Assembly (NCBI RefSeq): GCF_009193175.1
Contig: NZ_VUKE01000026.1
Span: 1-53,105 of the forward strand
From: Georgenia ruanii
Lineage (GTDB): Bacteria > Actinomycetota > Actinomycetes > Actinomycetales > Actinomycetaceae
DNA: 53,105 nucleotides
Reading direction: 5' to 3'
How positions within the stretch are numbered: position 1 is the first letter of the stretch; each line of letters starts with the position of its first letter. A program made the position numbers and the translations under genes. The notes below the pieces were generated by a model. That model was not told the DNA's origin. It did no database searches and saw only the letters and a list, made by a program, of their open reading frames with translations. Shown one piece after another: positions 42,054-50,352 of this stretch.

Positions 42054-42193
42054 GATCTGCTCCTTGGGCGGGGATCGGCGTACCGCCCCAGTGGATCACG
42101 CCGTCGTGTCGATCGGGCGCCGCGCCGTTCGACGCAGGGACGACACGGCGGGGACGCGACCGGATCCCCGGCGCCCGACACAAGGAGCCCTTC

Positions 42194-42844
42194 ATGCGCA
42201 AGCTCGTCATGACCGCGTTCGTCTCGCTCGACGGCGTCATGCAGGCGCCCGGCGGTCCCGAGGAGGACCCCTCGGGCGGGTTCCCGTACGGCGGGTGGCA
42301 GTTCCCGTTCAACGACGACGAGATGGGCGAGATCGTCGTCGAGGTCTCCAGGCGCGCGGGCGGCTTCCTCCTCGGCCGGCGCACCTACGACATCTTCGCC
42401 GGGTACTGGCCGCAGGTGACCGACCCGAACGACCCGATCGCCAGCGGGCTGAACACCCTGCCCAAGTACGTCGTGTCCACCACCCTGCTGGACCCTGCCT
42501 GGCACAACACCACGGTGATCGGCGAGAACGTGCCGGAGGCGGTGCGGGCCCTGAAGGCGGAGGACGGCGGGGACATCCTCATCTGGGGCAGCAGCCAGCT
42601 GCTGCGCACCCTGCTGGCGCACGACCTCGTCGACGAGTTCCTGCTCGGGATCTACCCGGTCGTGCTCGGCCGCGGCAAGCGGTTGTTCGCGGAGGGGGCG
42701 CCGGCGCGGACGCTGCGCCTGACACAATCGCGCCGCACCAGCAGCGGGGCCATGTTCAACACCTACGAGCCGGTGGGCGAGGTGAAGACGGGCGAATTCG
42801 GCGTGGACGAGCATGGCCGGGAGAGCGCCGCGCCGAGCGCCTGA
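42194..42844 (+). CDS. dihydrofolate reductase family protein (RibD C-terminal-like)
   Basis: A 216-aa protein of the DHFR/RibD-C fold: KLVMTAFVSLDGVMQAPGG at the N-terminus, FLLGRRTYDIFAGYWP for NADPH binding, DILIWGSSQLLRTLL and DEFLLGIYPVVLGRGKRLF at the C-terminus. This is the YyaP/YwjB-like group of unknown substrate, not a true FolA. ATG at 42194 has AAGGAG 7 nt upstream. Confidence 0.92.
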   Translation: MRKLVMTAFVSLDGVMQAPGGPEEDPSGGFPYGGWQFPFNDDEMGEIVVEVSRRAGGFLLGRRTYDIFAGYWPQVTDPNDPIASGLNTLPKYVVSTTLLDPAWHNTTVIGENVPEAVRALKAEDGGDILIWGSSQLLRTLLAHDLVDEFLLGIYPVVLGRGKRLFAEGAPARTLRLTQSRRTSSGAMFNTYEPVGEVKTGEFGVDEHGRESAAPSA

Positions 42845-42893
42845 GCGACGGCGTCCGGCGTCCGGCGAGGGAGCGCGACCCCGTCGTCGTCGC

Positions 42894-42899
42894 TAGCGT
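42894..42899 (+). promoter_or_regulatory. -10 box of leaderless PHP gene
   Basis: TAGCGT lies 7 nt before the GTG at 42907; there is no ribosome binding site. It supports the GTG as the start. Confidence 0.5.
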
Positions 42900-42906
42900 C
42901 GGCGCC

Positions 42907-43923
42907 GTGGACCCGGTTTCGGCGCTGCGGCGCGTGGCGTACCTGCTCGAGCGCGAGCTCGCGGAGCCGCACCGGGTGCGCGCGTACCGCACGGCGGCGA
43001 ACCGGCTCGCGTCGCTGCCCGCCGGCGAGGTGGACCGGCGTGCGGCGGCCGGCACGCTGACCCAGCTGCCCGGGGTCGGTCCGAAGACCGCCGCCATTGC
43101 TTCCCAAGCCGTCGGCGGGGGCACGCCGGAGTACCTCGCCGAGCTCGAGGCGCGGGCGGTATCGCCGCTGGTGCCCGGCGGGGAGACGGTGCGCGGCTGG
43201 CTGCGCGGAGACCTGCACGCGCACTCGGACTGGAGCGACGGCACCACGCCGATCGACGAGATGGCCCGCGCGGCGATCATGGTCGGTCATGACTACCTCG
43301 CCCTGACCGACCATTCGCCAAGGCTGACCATCGCCAACGGCCTGAGCCCGGAGCGGCTGCGCCGGCAGCTCGGCGTGATCGCCGAGCTCAACTCGGTGCT
43401 GGCGCCGTTCCGCATCCTCACCGGCATCGAGGTCGACATTCTCGAGGACGGCACTCTGGACCAGGACGACGCGCTGCTGGCCGAGCTCGACGTCGTGGTC
43501 GCGTCCGTGCACTCCAAGCTGCGGATGGATGAGGCGGAGATGACGCGGCGGATGGTGCGGGCGGTGTCCAACCCCCGGGTGGACGTGCTCGGCCACTGCA
43601 CCGGCCGGCTCATCACCGGCGGTCGGGGGACCCGGCCGGAGTCGCAGTTCGATGCCGAGGCCGTGTTCGCGGCGTGCCGCGACAACGACGTGGCGGTGGA
43701 GATCAACTCCCGCCCGGAGCGGCGGGACCCGCCGACCCGGCTGCTGCTCCTGGCTGCCGAGATGGGGTGTCGGTTCTCCATCGACACCGACGCGCATGCG
43801 CCGGGGCAGCTGGACTTCCTCGACTACGGGTGTGAGCGGGCCGAGGCGGCCGGCCTGGGCCGGGAGCGGATCGTCAATGCGACGGGGATCGACGAGCTGT
43901 TGGCGTGGTCGCGGCGGGCGTGA
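42907..43923 (+). CDS. PHP domain protein with N-terminal helix-hairpin-helix
   Basis: A 338-aa protein resembling the C-terminal half of family X DNA polymerase plus an HhH unit, but without a polymerase domain. Residues 1-35 form helices (VSALRRVAYLLERELAEPHRVRAYRTAANRL), 53-68 the hairpin LPGVGPKTAAIASQA, and 101-300 the PHP metal site: GDLHAHSDWSDG (His104, His106, Asp111), LALTDHSP (Asp135, His136), GIEVDILEDG (Glu175), ASVHSKL (His202), GHCTGR (His230) and IDTDAH. The whole metal set is present, so it is probably an active phosphoesterase or 3'-5' nuclease in repair. Confidence 0.9.
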   Translation: MDPVSALRRVAYLLERELAEPHRVRAYRTAANRLASLPAGEVDRRAAAGTLTQLPGVGPKTAAIASQAVGGGTPEYLAELEARAVSPLVPGGETVRGWLRGDLHAHSDWSDGTTPIDEMARAAIMVGHDYLALTDHSPRLTIANGLSPERLRRQLGVIAELNSVLAPFRILTGIEVDILEDGTLDQDDALLAELDVVVASVHSKLRMDEAEMTRRMVRAVSNPRVDVLGHCTGRLITGGRGTRPESQFDAEAVFAACRDNDVAVEINSRPERRDPPTRLLLLAAEMGCRFSIDTDAHAPGQLDFLDYGCERAEAAGLGRERIVNATGIDELLAWSRRA

Positions 43924-43991
43924 ACTCCGCTGCGACGGCGCCCGTGCCACGGATAGCAGTCGTGGTTCGCGGCGCGAGCTCGGAGGCCGGC

Positions 43992-44642
43992 TCAAGGGAC
44001 TCGCGCGGCGTGGGTGTCGTTCTGGTCGACTGACGGAGGCCGTAGGCCCCCGGCAATCTGATCGAAAGCGGCGCGGATCAGTTCTGGAAGAGTCTCAGGC
44101 TCAGACTCCGAGCGTGCCCACAGGCGGATCGACGAGCTGACGGCCGAGACGGCGGCGGCCGCGGCGATCCACGGGTACACATCCGCATCGACGTTGGTGT
44201 GCGTGCGGGCTGCGATGGTTTCTCGGAGCGCGGCCTCGAGCTCGTCGTACTGCGCGACCTGATAGGGGCGCAGCGCCGGATACTCCCGCTCGACCTGGAG
44301 CTTCTGGCGTTCCACTCGGAGTCGCTCCGGGGACAGCGAGCCGGCGAAGTCGACCAGCACCAGGCGCAGCGCCTCCATGGGCGACTCGTCGCTAGTGCGC
44401 GTGGCGAAGTCGTCGACCAGGCCGAACAAATCCTGCGAACCCGCCCGGGCCACCGCCTCCTCCTTGCAGGAGAAGTAGTTCGAGACCGTCCTGGCAGAAA
44501 CGAACGCGAGGTTGGCGATCTCGTCGAGCGTGACGTTGGCGAGGCCGCGCTCGACCGACAGCGCTAAGGCGGCGTCAGCGATCGTCTCCCGCGTGAGGTG
44601 CTTCTTGCGCTCCCGCAGGCCCATCTTGTCGGGGGTGGCCAT
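43992..44642 (-). CDS. TetR family transcriptional regulator
   Basis: A 216-aa regulator. N-terminal HTH: RETIADAALALSVERGLANVTLDEIANLAFVSARTVSNYFSCKEE, the standard TetR helix-turn-helix. The rest is a helical ligand-binding domain ending in a polar tail. ATG at 44642 (MATPDKMGLRERKK) was chosen because TATCGT lies 7 nt upstream on the minus strand with no ribosome binding site, giving a leaderless mRNA. It is divergent from the tad pilus operon across a 441-bp gap and could regulate it, but the distance makes that weak. Confidence 0.92.
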   Translation of the reverse strand: MATPDKMGLRERKKHLTRETIADAALALSVERGLANVTLDEIANLAFVSARTVSNYFSCKEEAVARAGSQDLFGLVDDFATRTSDESPMEALRLVLVDFAGSLSPERLRVERQKLQVEREYPALRPYQVAQYDELEAALRETIAARTHTNVDADVYPWIAAAAAVSAVSSSIRLWARSESEPETLPELIRAAFDQIAGGLRPPSVDQNDTHAARVP

Positions 44643-45083
44643 GCGATTCACGATACGAGTTCCCTGCGCGTCTGCACTCAGTTCCAAGTCTGCAAAAGCC
44701 GCGAAAATGCGACGGCGATGCATGAAAACTTGGCATTGGCTGCTGGGCGATGAAGGGGCCGAGAATGCCGATTAGCGGGTGAAGGTGCGACGGCCCTCGG
44801 CGTTGAGGGAGTGCAGCGCCTGCCGATGTCGCAGAACTGGCCACTTTCAGCGGATATTTCCGGGCTCCGTGACATCGCGGACGATGCGGGTGAGGCGTCT
44901 TTCACGCATGTGATTCACCCTCCTCACCCCGAGTGGATGAAGTTTCGGACCCCCGAAAGTTCGTCCGTAAGAAGGTCTTCCATTCCCGCAAAGTTCTGGG
45001 ATGTTCCTCTCATCGCCGGCCCGATCCCGAGCCGGAGAAAACGCACCGGGCCCCTCCGGAGCAATCCCCTGAAAGGAACACCC
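44643..45083. other. 441-bp divergent intergenic region (TetR / tad operon)
   Basis: No gene is convincing. It contains the TetR -10 (44650-44655 on the minus strand), direct repeats GTCTGCA at about 44670 and 44690, and the inverted repeat TTTCGG-ACCC-CCGAAA (44943-44958). The right half is lower in GC than the flanks and should carry the tad operon promoter; no -35/-10 pair stands out. Confidence 0.5.
44650..44655 (-). promoter_or_regulatory. -10 box of leaderless TetR gene
   Basis: TATCGT on the minus strand, 7 nt before the ATG at 44642. It matches the arrangement before six other starts in this window. Confidence 0.5.
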
Positions 45084-45296
45084 ATGAACCGCGCTGCCGC
45101 ATACTTCATGACCCTCTTCACCGTCATCGGCGACCGCTTCGAGAACCGCAAGGACCGCGGCGCCACCGCTGTCGAGTACGGCCTCATGGTCGGCCTGATC
45201 GCTGTGGTGATCATCGTCGCGGTCACCACGCTCGGAAAGCAGCTCAACAGCCTGTTCCTGGACGTGAGCAGCCACCTGCCGGCGGCGAAGCCGTGA
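45084..45296 (+). CDS. flp: Flp family type IVb pilin
   Basis: The 70-aa major pilin prepeptide of the tight-adherence pilus. It has a hydrophilic leader of about 25 residues, then DRGATAVEYGLMVGLIAVVIIVAVTTLG: the GATAVEYG motif is the prepilin processing site with the essential Glu and Tyr, followed by the single hydrophobic helix that packs in the fibre core. ATG at 45084 follows GAAAGGA. First gene of the tad operon and followed by a strong hairpin, which would let more pilin be made than machinery. Confidence 0.93.
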   Translation: MNRAAAYFMTLFTVIGDRFENRKDRGATAVEYGLMVGLIAVVIIVAVTTLGKQLNSLFLDVSSHLPAAKP

Positions 45297-45321
45297 GTCT
45301 GGCTTCCCATCGCTGAGCAAC

Positions 45322-45359
45322 TCCGGCGCGGTGCTCACCGCTGCGAGCACCGCGCCGGA
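45322..45359 (+). terminator. hairpin between flp and tadE (attenuator or mRNA stabiliser)
   Basis: TCCGGCGCGGTGCTC (45322-45336) and GAGCACCGCGCCGGA (45345-45359) form a perfect 15-bp stem with an 8-nt loop, 25 nt after the flp stop. It lies inside an operon, so it probably acts as a partial terminator or protects flp mRNA from 3' decay. Confidence 0.75.
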
Positions 45360-45393
45360 AACCGTTAAGGAAGCGGTCGAAGGAGAGCTAGCT

Positions 45394-45774
45394 GTGAGAC
45401 ATCGAGCAGGCGAGCGCGGTGCCTCAGCCGTCGAGTTCGCCCTCATCCTCCCAATCCTCATCCTCCTGACCTTCGGCATGGTCGAGTTCGGTCGGGCATA
45501 TCAGGTCCAGACCACCCTCTCCGCAGCCGCTCGTGAGGGTGCGAGAAGCGTGGCGTTGGGCAAGCCGGCCGAAGCCGTCGGTGCCGTGAAGAACTTCGAT
45601 TCGACGATCACCATCCCCGACAGCGAGATCACCATCTCGCCCTCTTCGTGCCCCACAACGGGACCCACCACCAACGTCCAGGTCACCGTCAGCCACAAGC
45701 ACAAGTTCCTCACGGGCTTCTTCGGTGTTGACGTCACCCTCACAGGCAAAGGAACGATGAGATGCGAAGGCTGA
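45394..45774 (+). CDS. tadE: TadE family pilus assembly protein
   Basis: A 126-aa minor pseudopilin of the tad system. The N-terminal ERGASAVEFALILPILILLTFGMVEFGRAYQVQ is the TadE hallmark, a processing-site-like segment plus helix. The remaining 85 residues contain two cysteines (SSCPTT, MRCEG). GTG at 45394 has AAGGAG 8 nt upstream. Its end overlaps the next gene by 13 bp. Confidence 0.9.
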   Translation: MRHRAGERGASAVEFALILPILILLTFGMVEFGRAYQVQTTLSAAAREGARSVALGKPAEAVGAVKNFDSTITIPDSEITISPSSCPTTGPTTNVQVTVSHKHKFLTGFFGVDVTLTGKGTMRCEG

Positions 45775-46829
45775 AGCGCGAGCGGGGCGCCGTCGCCGTC
45801 ATGGTCGCAATTCTGGCAATCCCGCTGATCGCGGCCGCGGCGCTGGGCGTCGACATCGCCGCCCTGGCCGCCGAGCGGCAGCAGCTCCAGAACGGCGCCG
45901 ACGCCGGCGCGCTTGCGATCGCGCAGGTATGCGCCAAGGCGAGCGTCGCTGCACCAGGAGGCTGCGTCGCCGCCGGGGTGGCCCCGACCCCAACGGTCGG
46001 GGCCGACAAGATCGCCCAGGACTACGCGCTCTCGAACAGCAACGACAAGGAGGCGCTGGCCGCGGTTGTTCGGCCGCCGGCCTCGCTCACGCTGAGTCCC
46101 ACGGCCGGTGAGGTCACGGTGGAGAACACCGGGATTCGCGAGCACTGGCTGGCGCCGGTCATCGGTATCGATGCCAGCAACATCCGGACCACTGCCACGG
46201 CGGTGTGGGGCGCGACGAACAAAGGCACGTCACTGCCGCTCACCATTTCTCTCTGCGAAATCACCAAGCTCATCGCTGCCGGCGACCCCACGTTCAGCTT
46301 CAACTCCGCTACCGGCAATTACGAGAGTAAATCGCCCTCCGGCAACAAGGTGCCCATCCGGCTGCCCCATCCCAGCAACCCTGACGAGTGCAAGCCAAAC
46401 GGTGCTCCCCAGTATGTGCCCGGAGGTTTTGCCTGGATTGTCTCGGACAGCCCCGGCGCGTGCAGCGCCACCACGCAGATCGGCGAATTGGTCGGCTCGG
46501 ACACCGGGAACAACGTCAAGTGCGACGCTGCCTACCTCAAGAGCCTGGTCGACTCAGGCAAGGTCATCACGATCCCGATTTTCGACAACATGACTGGGAG
46601 TGGAGCGAACGCCAAGTACCGCGTCTACGGCTATGTGGGCTTCAAGCTCACCGGGTTCGGCTTCGCCGGCAACTCCGCGTACCAGTACAACAACAACCCC
46701 TTCTGCAGCGGTAGCGGCAACGACCAGTGCATTGTCGGCATCTTCTCCAACGTCGTCGTCAAGGACGGCACGCTCACGCCCGGCGCGCCGTCGCTCGGCG
46801 GCAAAACCATCCGGCTGATCAAAAAGTAA
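45762..46829 (+). CDS. TadG-like pilus assembly protein (TadE/G-like putative Flp domain)
   Basis: A 355-aa protein with an N-terminal Flp-like segment (RERGAVAVMVAILAIPLIAAAALGVDIAALAAERQQLQNGADAGALA), the usual opening of TadG-type proteins, and a large external domain with several cysteines (PFCSGSGNDQCIVGIF, LCEITK). It lacks a von Willebrand A domain, so it is the short actinobacterial form. It overlaps tadE and is followed by cpaB after 12 bp. Confidence 0.87.
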   Translation: MRRLKRERGAVAVMVAILAIPLIAAAALGVDIAALAAERQQLQNGADAGALAIAQVCAKASVAAPGGCVAAGVAPTPTVGADKIAQDYALSNSNDKEALAAVVRPPASLTLSPTAGEVTVENTGIREHWLAPVIGIDASNIRTTATAVWGATNKGTSLPLTISLCEITKLIAAGDPTFSFNSATGNYESKSPSGNKVPIRLPHPSNPDECKPNGAPQYVPGGFAWIVSDSPGACSATTQIGELVGSDTGNNVKCDAAYLKSLVDSGKVITIPIFDNMTGSGANAKYRVYGYVGFKLTGFGFAGNSAYQYNNNPFCSGSGNDQCIVGIFSNVVVKDGTLTPGAPSLGGKTIRLIKK

Positions 46830-46841
46830 GGAAGCGCTCCC

Positions 46842-47597
46842 ATGATCCGTCGACTCCTCGCCGCAGTGGCAGCGATCCTGCTGGCCGCGATCGGTGCCCT
46901 CGTCCTCGTGACCTACGTCGGCAACGCCGACGAGCGGGCCATGGCCGGCATGCGGACCACCGAGGTCCTCGTCGTCACGGCCCCGGTCGCCGAGGGCACG
47001 CCCGCGGCGGACCTCAAGGAGGCAGTGACCCTCGAGACCCTCCCAGCCAAGGCGGTGCCGGCAGGCGCGGTCGCCACGCTCGATAGCCTCGCCGGCAAGG
47101 TCATCACCGCCGATCTGCAGCCGGGGGAACAGCTCCTTGCCGCCCGTTTCGCCGACCCGGCGACACTGGCGAAGGCCGGCGCGGTGGAGGTGCCGCCGAA
47201 CATGCACGAGGTCTCGGTGCTCCTCGACCCGCAGCGCGTAGTTGGGGGCCGCGTGACCGCTGGCGACACCGTCGGCGTGTTCGTCTCGCTCGGCGGCAAG
47301 ACCCACCTCACCCTGCACAAGGTGCTGGTGACGCACGTTCAGGGTGGGGTGGTCCCCCCCGCCCAGGACGGGGCGACCACCGATGTCGCGCCAGCTGCGG
47401 CCGGGGACGGGGGCGCCGCCGCGACGCCAGAGCCCGCGCCGTCGAGCAGCGTCATGGTGACCTTCGCCCTCAGCGCCCCGGATGCGGAGAAGGTCGTCTT
47501 CGCCGCGGAGAGCGCCAGCATCTGGCTCTCGAAGGAGGGTGCCGAGGTCCCCCAGGACGGGACGCGCGTCGTCACCGAAGGGAACGTGTACGAATGA
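46842..47597 (+). CDS. cpaB: Flp pilus assembly protein CpaB/RcpC
   Basis: A 251-aa protein with an N-terminal helix (RLLAAVAAILLAAIGALVLVTYV), a SAF-like domain (VLVVTAPVAEGTPAADLKEAVTLETLPAKAVPAGAV) and a CpaB-type C-terminal domain. In tad systems CpaB sits at the periplasmic or wall side and helps the fibre pass the envelope. The Gly/Ala/Pro-rich linker at about residues 175-205 is unusual. Its stop overlaps the tadZ start in ATGA. Confidence 0.88.
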   Translation: MIRRLLAAVAAILLAAIGALVLVTYVGNADERAMAGMRTTEVLVVTAPVAEGTPAADLKEAVTLETLPAKAVPAGAVATLDSLAGKVITADLQPGEQLLAARFADPATLAKAGAVEVPPNMHEVSVLLDPQRVVGGRVTAGDTVGVFVSLGGKTHLTLHKVLVTHVQGGVVPPAQDGATTDVAPAAAGDGGAAATPEPAPSSSVMVTFALSAPDAEKVVFAAESASIWLSKEGAEVPQDGTRVVTEGNVYE

Positions 47598-48796
47598 GCA
47601 TCCTCCTTGCCACAACCTCCACCGACCTGGAGGACCGGATCCAGCGCGCCACATCGGGGCACGTGCTCTCGATCAAAGGTCCGCTCCCCGACCGGCCTGA
47701 GGAGCTGCTGTACCGGCTCGTCGGCTCACCCGTTCCCCAGGTCGTCGTGCTCGACGCGCAGGCGTCCTCCGTGCAGGCCCTCGGCCTCGCAGCCGGGTTC
47801 GCCGTCACGTCGCCAGGAACCAGCGTGCTGCTGGTGAGCGATCTGTGGCAGGAGATCGGCATGGACGCGATGCGGGCCGGCGTGCTCGACATCCTGCATC
47901 CCTCGGCCGAGATCGCCGACATCCAGGTGGCCCTGGAACGAGCCGAACGGGTGGCACAGCTGCGCGGTCAGCCCCAGACCACCGCGCCGACGACGGTGGA
48001 TCCGACCACGGCCACCGTCGCCGGCGGGCGGGTGATCAGCGTCGTCTCGCCCAAGGGCGGTGTAGGCAAGACGACCGTCTCGACCAACTTGGCAGTCGGT
48101 CTGGCCAAGGCGGCGCCGCAGTCCGTGGTGCTGGTGGACCTGGACATCCAGTTCGGCGACGTCGCCAACGCCCTCAACCTCGAGCCCGAGTACCAGCTGC
48201 CCCAGATGGTCCGGGGCGACGCGGCGCGCGACACGATGGTGCTGAAGACCTTCCTCGCTCTGCACCCGACCGGCCTGTACGTCGTCAGTGGACCAGAGTC
48301 GCCGATCGAGGCCGACGGGATCGACGGCGAGATGGTCGGCCATCTCCTCGACCAGCTCGCGGCAGAGTTCCGGTTCGTCGTCGTCGACACGGCCCCGGGG
48401 CTGTCCGAGCACACGCTGGCCGCCATGGACCGCACCACCGACCTGGTCCTGATCACCAGCATGGACGTGCACGGGGTGCGTGGGCTCCGCAAGGAGCTGG
48501 ACACGCTCGACGACCTCGGGATGTTCACCGACGCGCGCCACATCGTCCTCAATTTCGCCGAGAACGGGCGCGGACTGTCCACCGCCGACGTCCGCGCCAC
48601 CCTCGGCACCGATGTCGACCTGGTCCTGCCCGTCTCGAGGTCCGTGCCGGCGTCGGTCAACCAGGGGATCCCCTTGCTGCAGAGCAGCATGCGCAGCCCC
48701 GTCACCAAAGAACTCGCTCGGCTCGTGGCGCGCTTTGCGCCGCCGGTTTCCACCGGGCGAGGCCGTCACCGTCGATCCTGGGTAGGTGCACGATGA
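47594..48796 (+). CDS. tadZ: TadZ/CpaE-like ParA-type ATPase
   Basis: A 400-aa pilus-localisation ATPase. The N-terminal third is an atypical receiver-like domain (VVVLDAQASSVQALGLA, LLVSDLWQEIGMDAMRAGV). The ATPase follows, with the deviant Walker A SPKGGVGKTTVSTNLAVGL at about residue 152, then VVLVDLDIQFGDVANAL and RFVVVDTAPGLSEHTLAAMDRTTDLVLI. TadZ places the Tad machine at its cellular site. It overlaps both neighbours in ATGA. Confidence 0.9.
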   Translation: MSILLATTSTDLEDRIQRATSGHVLSIKGPLPDRPEELLYRLVGSPVPQVVVLDAQASSVQALGLAAGFAVTSPGTSVLLVSDLWQEIGMDAMRAGVLDILHPSAEIADIQVALERAERVAQLRGQPQTTAPTTVDPTTATVAGGRVISVVSPKGGVGKTTVSTNLAVGLAKAAPQSVVLVDLDIQFGDVANALNLEPEYQLPQMVRGDAARDTMVLKTFLALHPTGLYVVSGPESPIEADGIDGEMVGHLLDQLAAEFRFVVVDTAPGLSEHTLAAMDRTTDLVLITSMDVHGVRGLRKELDTLDDLGMFTDARHIVLNFAENGRGLSTADVRATLGTDVDLVLPVSRSVPASVNQGIPLLQSSMRSPVTKELARLVARFAPPVSTGRGRHRRSWVGAR

Positions 48797-50352
48797 GCTT
48801 GTCTGAGAGGTTGCGGGCGCGACACACGGACGAAGCCGCCACGGGGGTCTCCGACCCGCTGGCGCCGTTCGCCCCACCGCCGACCGCCGCGTCGGGCGAT
48901 GGGTGGCTCCCGCCGTCGCCCCCCGCGGGTGTCCCAGCGCCGCCGGCAGGTGCGTCGGGGCCTCACGCCGCGCTGGCCACGCTGCCCGCAGTGCCCGCGC
49001 TCGCCGAACCGGCCCCCGCGACGCTGTCCTCCCGGCTCGGTGCCCCCGCCCTGCCGGCGCCCGTGAGCGATGCCCTGGCCCGGCTGAAGAACCGTGCGGA
49101 GGACGCGCTGTACGAGCGCGTCGGGGGCCGGCTGAGTGATCCGTCGCTCAGCGAGGAGCAGCTGCACGCCCTCGTGCGCGCCGAGCTCAACTACGTGGTC
49201 GAGGAGGAGAAGGTCCCGCTCACCGGGGAGGAGCGCAGGCGCCTCACCCGCGAGGTGCTCGACGAGGTCCTCGGGCTCGGCCCGCTCCAGCGCCTGCTCG
49301 ACGACGAGTCCGTCACCGAGGTCATGGTCAACGGCCCGGAGATGGTCTACGTCGAGCAGCACGGCAAGCTCTCCCGCACCAGCGTCAGATTCTCCTCCGA
49401 CGAGCACCTGCGCCGCATCATCGAGCGCATCGTCTCCAAGGTCGGACGGCGCATCGACGAGTCCTCGCCGTTGGTCGACGCCCGGCTCGCGGACGGCTCC
49501 CGTGTCAACGCCGTCATCCCGCCGCTGGCGTTCAGCGGCGCGACGCTGACCATCCGGAAGTTCGCCAAGGACCCGTTCAAGGTCGACGACCTCATCCGGT
49601 TCGGCACGATGAGCCCGTCGATGGCCGAGCTGCTCCACGCCTGTGTGGAGGCGCGGCTCAACATCATTGTCTCCGGCGGCACCGGCACCGGAAAGACCAC
49701 GCTGCTCAACGTCCTCTCCTCCTTCATCCCCGAGGGTGAGCGCATCGTCACCATCGAGGACGCCGTCGAGCTCCAGCTCCAGCAGGAGCACGTGGTGCGC
49801 CTCGAGGCCCGGCCTCCCAACTCGGAGGGCAAGGGCGAGATCACCATCCGCGACCTCGTCCGCAACTCCCTGCGCATGCGGCCGGACCGCATCGTCGTCG
49901 GCGAGGTCCGCGGCGGAGAGTCCCTGGACATGCTCCAGGCGATGAACACCGGTCACGATGGGTCGATCTCGACCGTGCACGCCAACTCGCCCCGGGACGC
50001 CATCGCCCGCCTCGAGACGCTGGTGCTCATGGCCGGCATGGACCTGCCGCTGCGGGCCATCCGTGAGCAGGTGTCCTCCGCCATCGACGTCATCGTCCAG
50101 CTGGCCCGCCTGCGCGACGGGACTCGCCGGATCACGGCGATCACCGAGGTGCACGGCATGGAGGGGCAGACGGTCACCCTCCAGGACGCCTTCGTCTTCG
50201 ATTTCTCCGCGGGGGTGGCCCCCGACGGCCGGTTCCTCGGCACCACCATTCCCACGGGCGTCCGCCCCCGGTTCACCGACCGATTCGCCGAGCTCGGCAT
50301 CGGCGTCTCCCCGCAGATCTTCGCTCCCGTGCCGGGAAGGCCGCTTCGATGA
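48793..50352 (+). CDS. tadA: TadA/CpaF family secretion ATPase
   Basis: A 519-aa hexameric motor ATPase for tad pilus assembly (type II/IV secretion superfamily). Residues 1-90 are a Pro/Ala-rich flexible region, then the CpaF core: LLDDESVTEVMVNGPEMVYVE, SKVGRRIDESSPLVDARLADG, Walker A SGGTGTGKTTLLNVLS, Asp box IVTIEDAVELQLQQEHVVRLE, Walker B RMRPDRIVVGEVRGGE and His box NTGHDGSISTVHANS. It starts and ends in ATGA overlaps with tadZ and tadB. Confidence 0.95.
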   Translation: MSLSERLRARHTDEAATGVSDPLAPFAPPPTAASGDGWLPPSPPAGVPAPPAGASGPHAALATLPAVPALAEPAPATLSSRLGAPALPAPVSDALARLKNRAEDALYERVGGRLSDPSLSEEQLHALVRAELNYVVEEEKVPLTGEERRRLTREVLDEVLGLGPLQRLLDDESVTEVMVNGPEMVYVEQHGKLSRTSVRFSSDEHLRRIIERIVSKVGRRIDESSPLVDARLADGSRVNAVIPPLAFSGATLTIRKFAKDPFKVDDLIRFGTMSPSMAELLHACVEARLNIIVSGGTGTGKTTLLNVLSSFIPEGERIVTIEDAVELQLQQEHVVRLEARPPNSEGKGEITIRDLVRNSLRMRPDRIVVGEVRGGESLDMLQAMNTGHDGSISTVHANSPRDAIARLETLVLMAGMDLPLRAIREQVSSAIDVIVQLARLRDGTRRITAITEVHGMEGQTVTLQDAFVFDFSAGVAPDGRFLGTTIPTGVRPRFTDRFAELGIGVSPQIFAPVPGRPLR

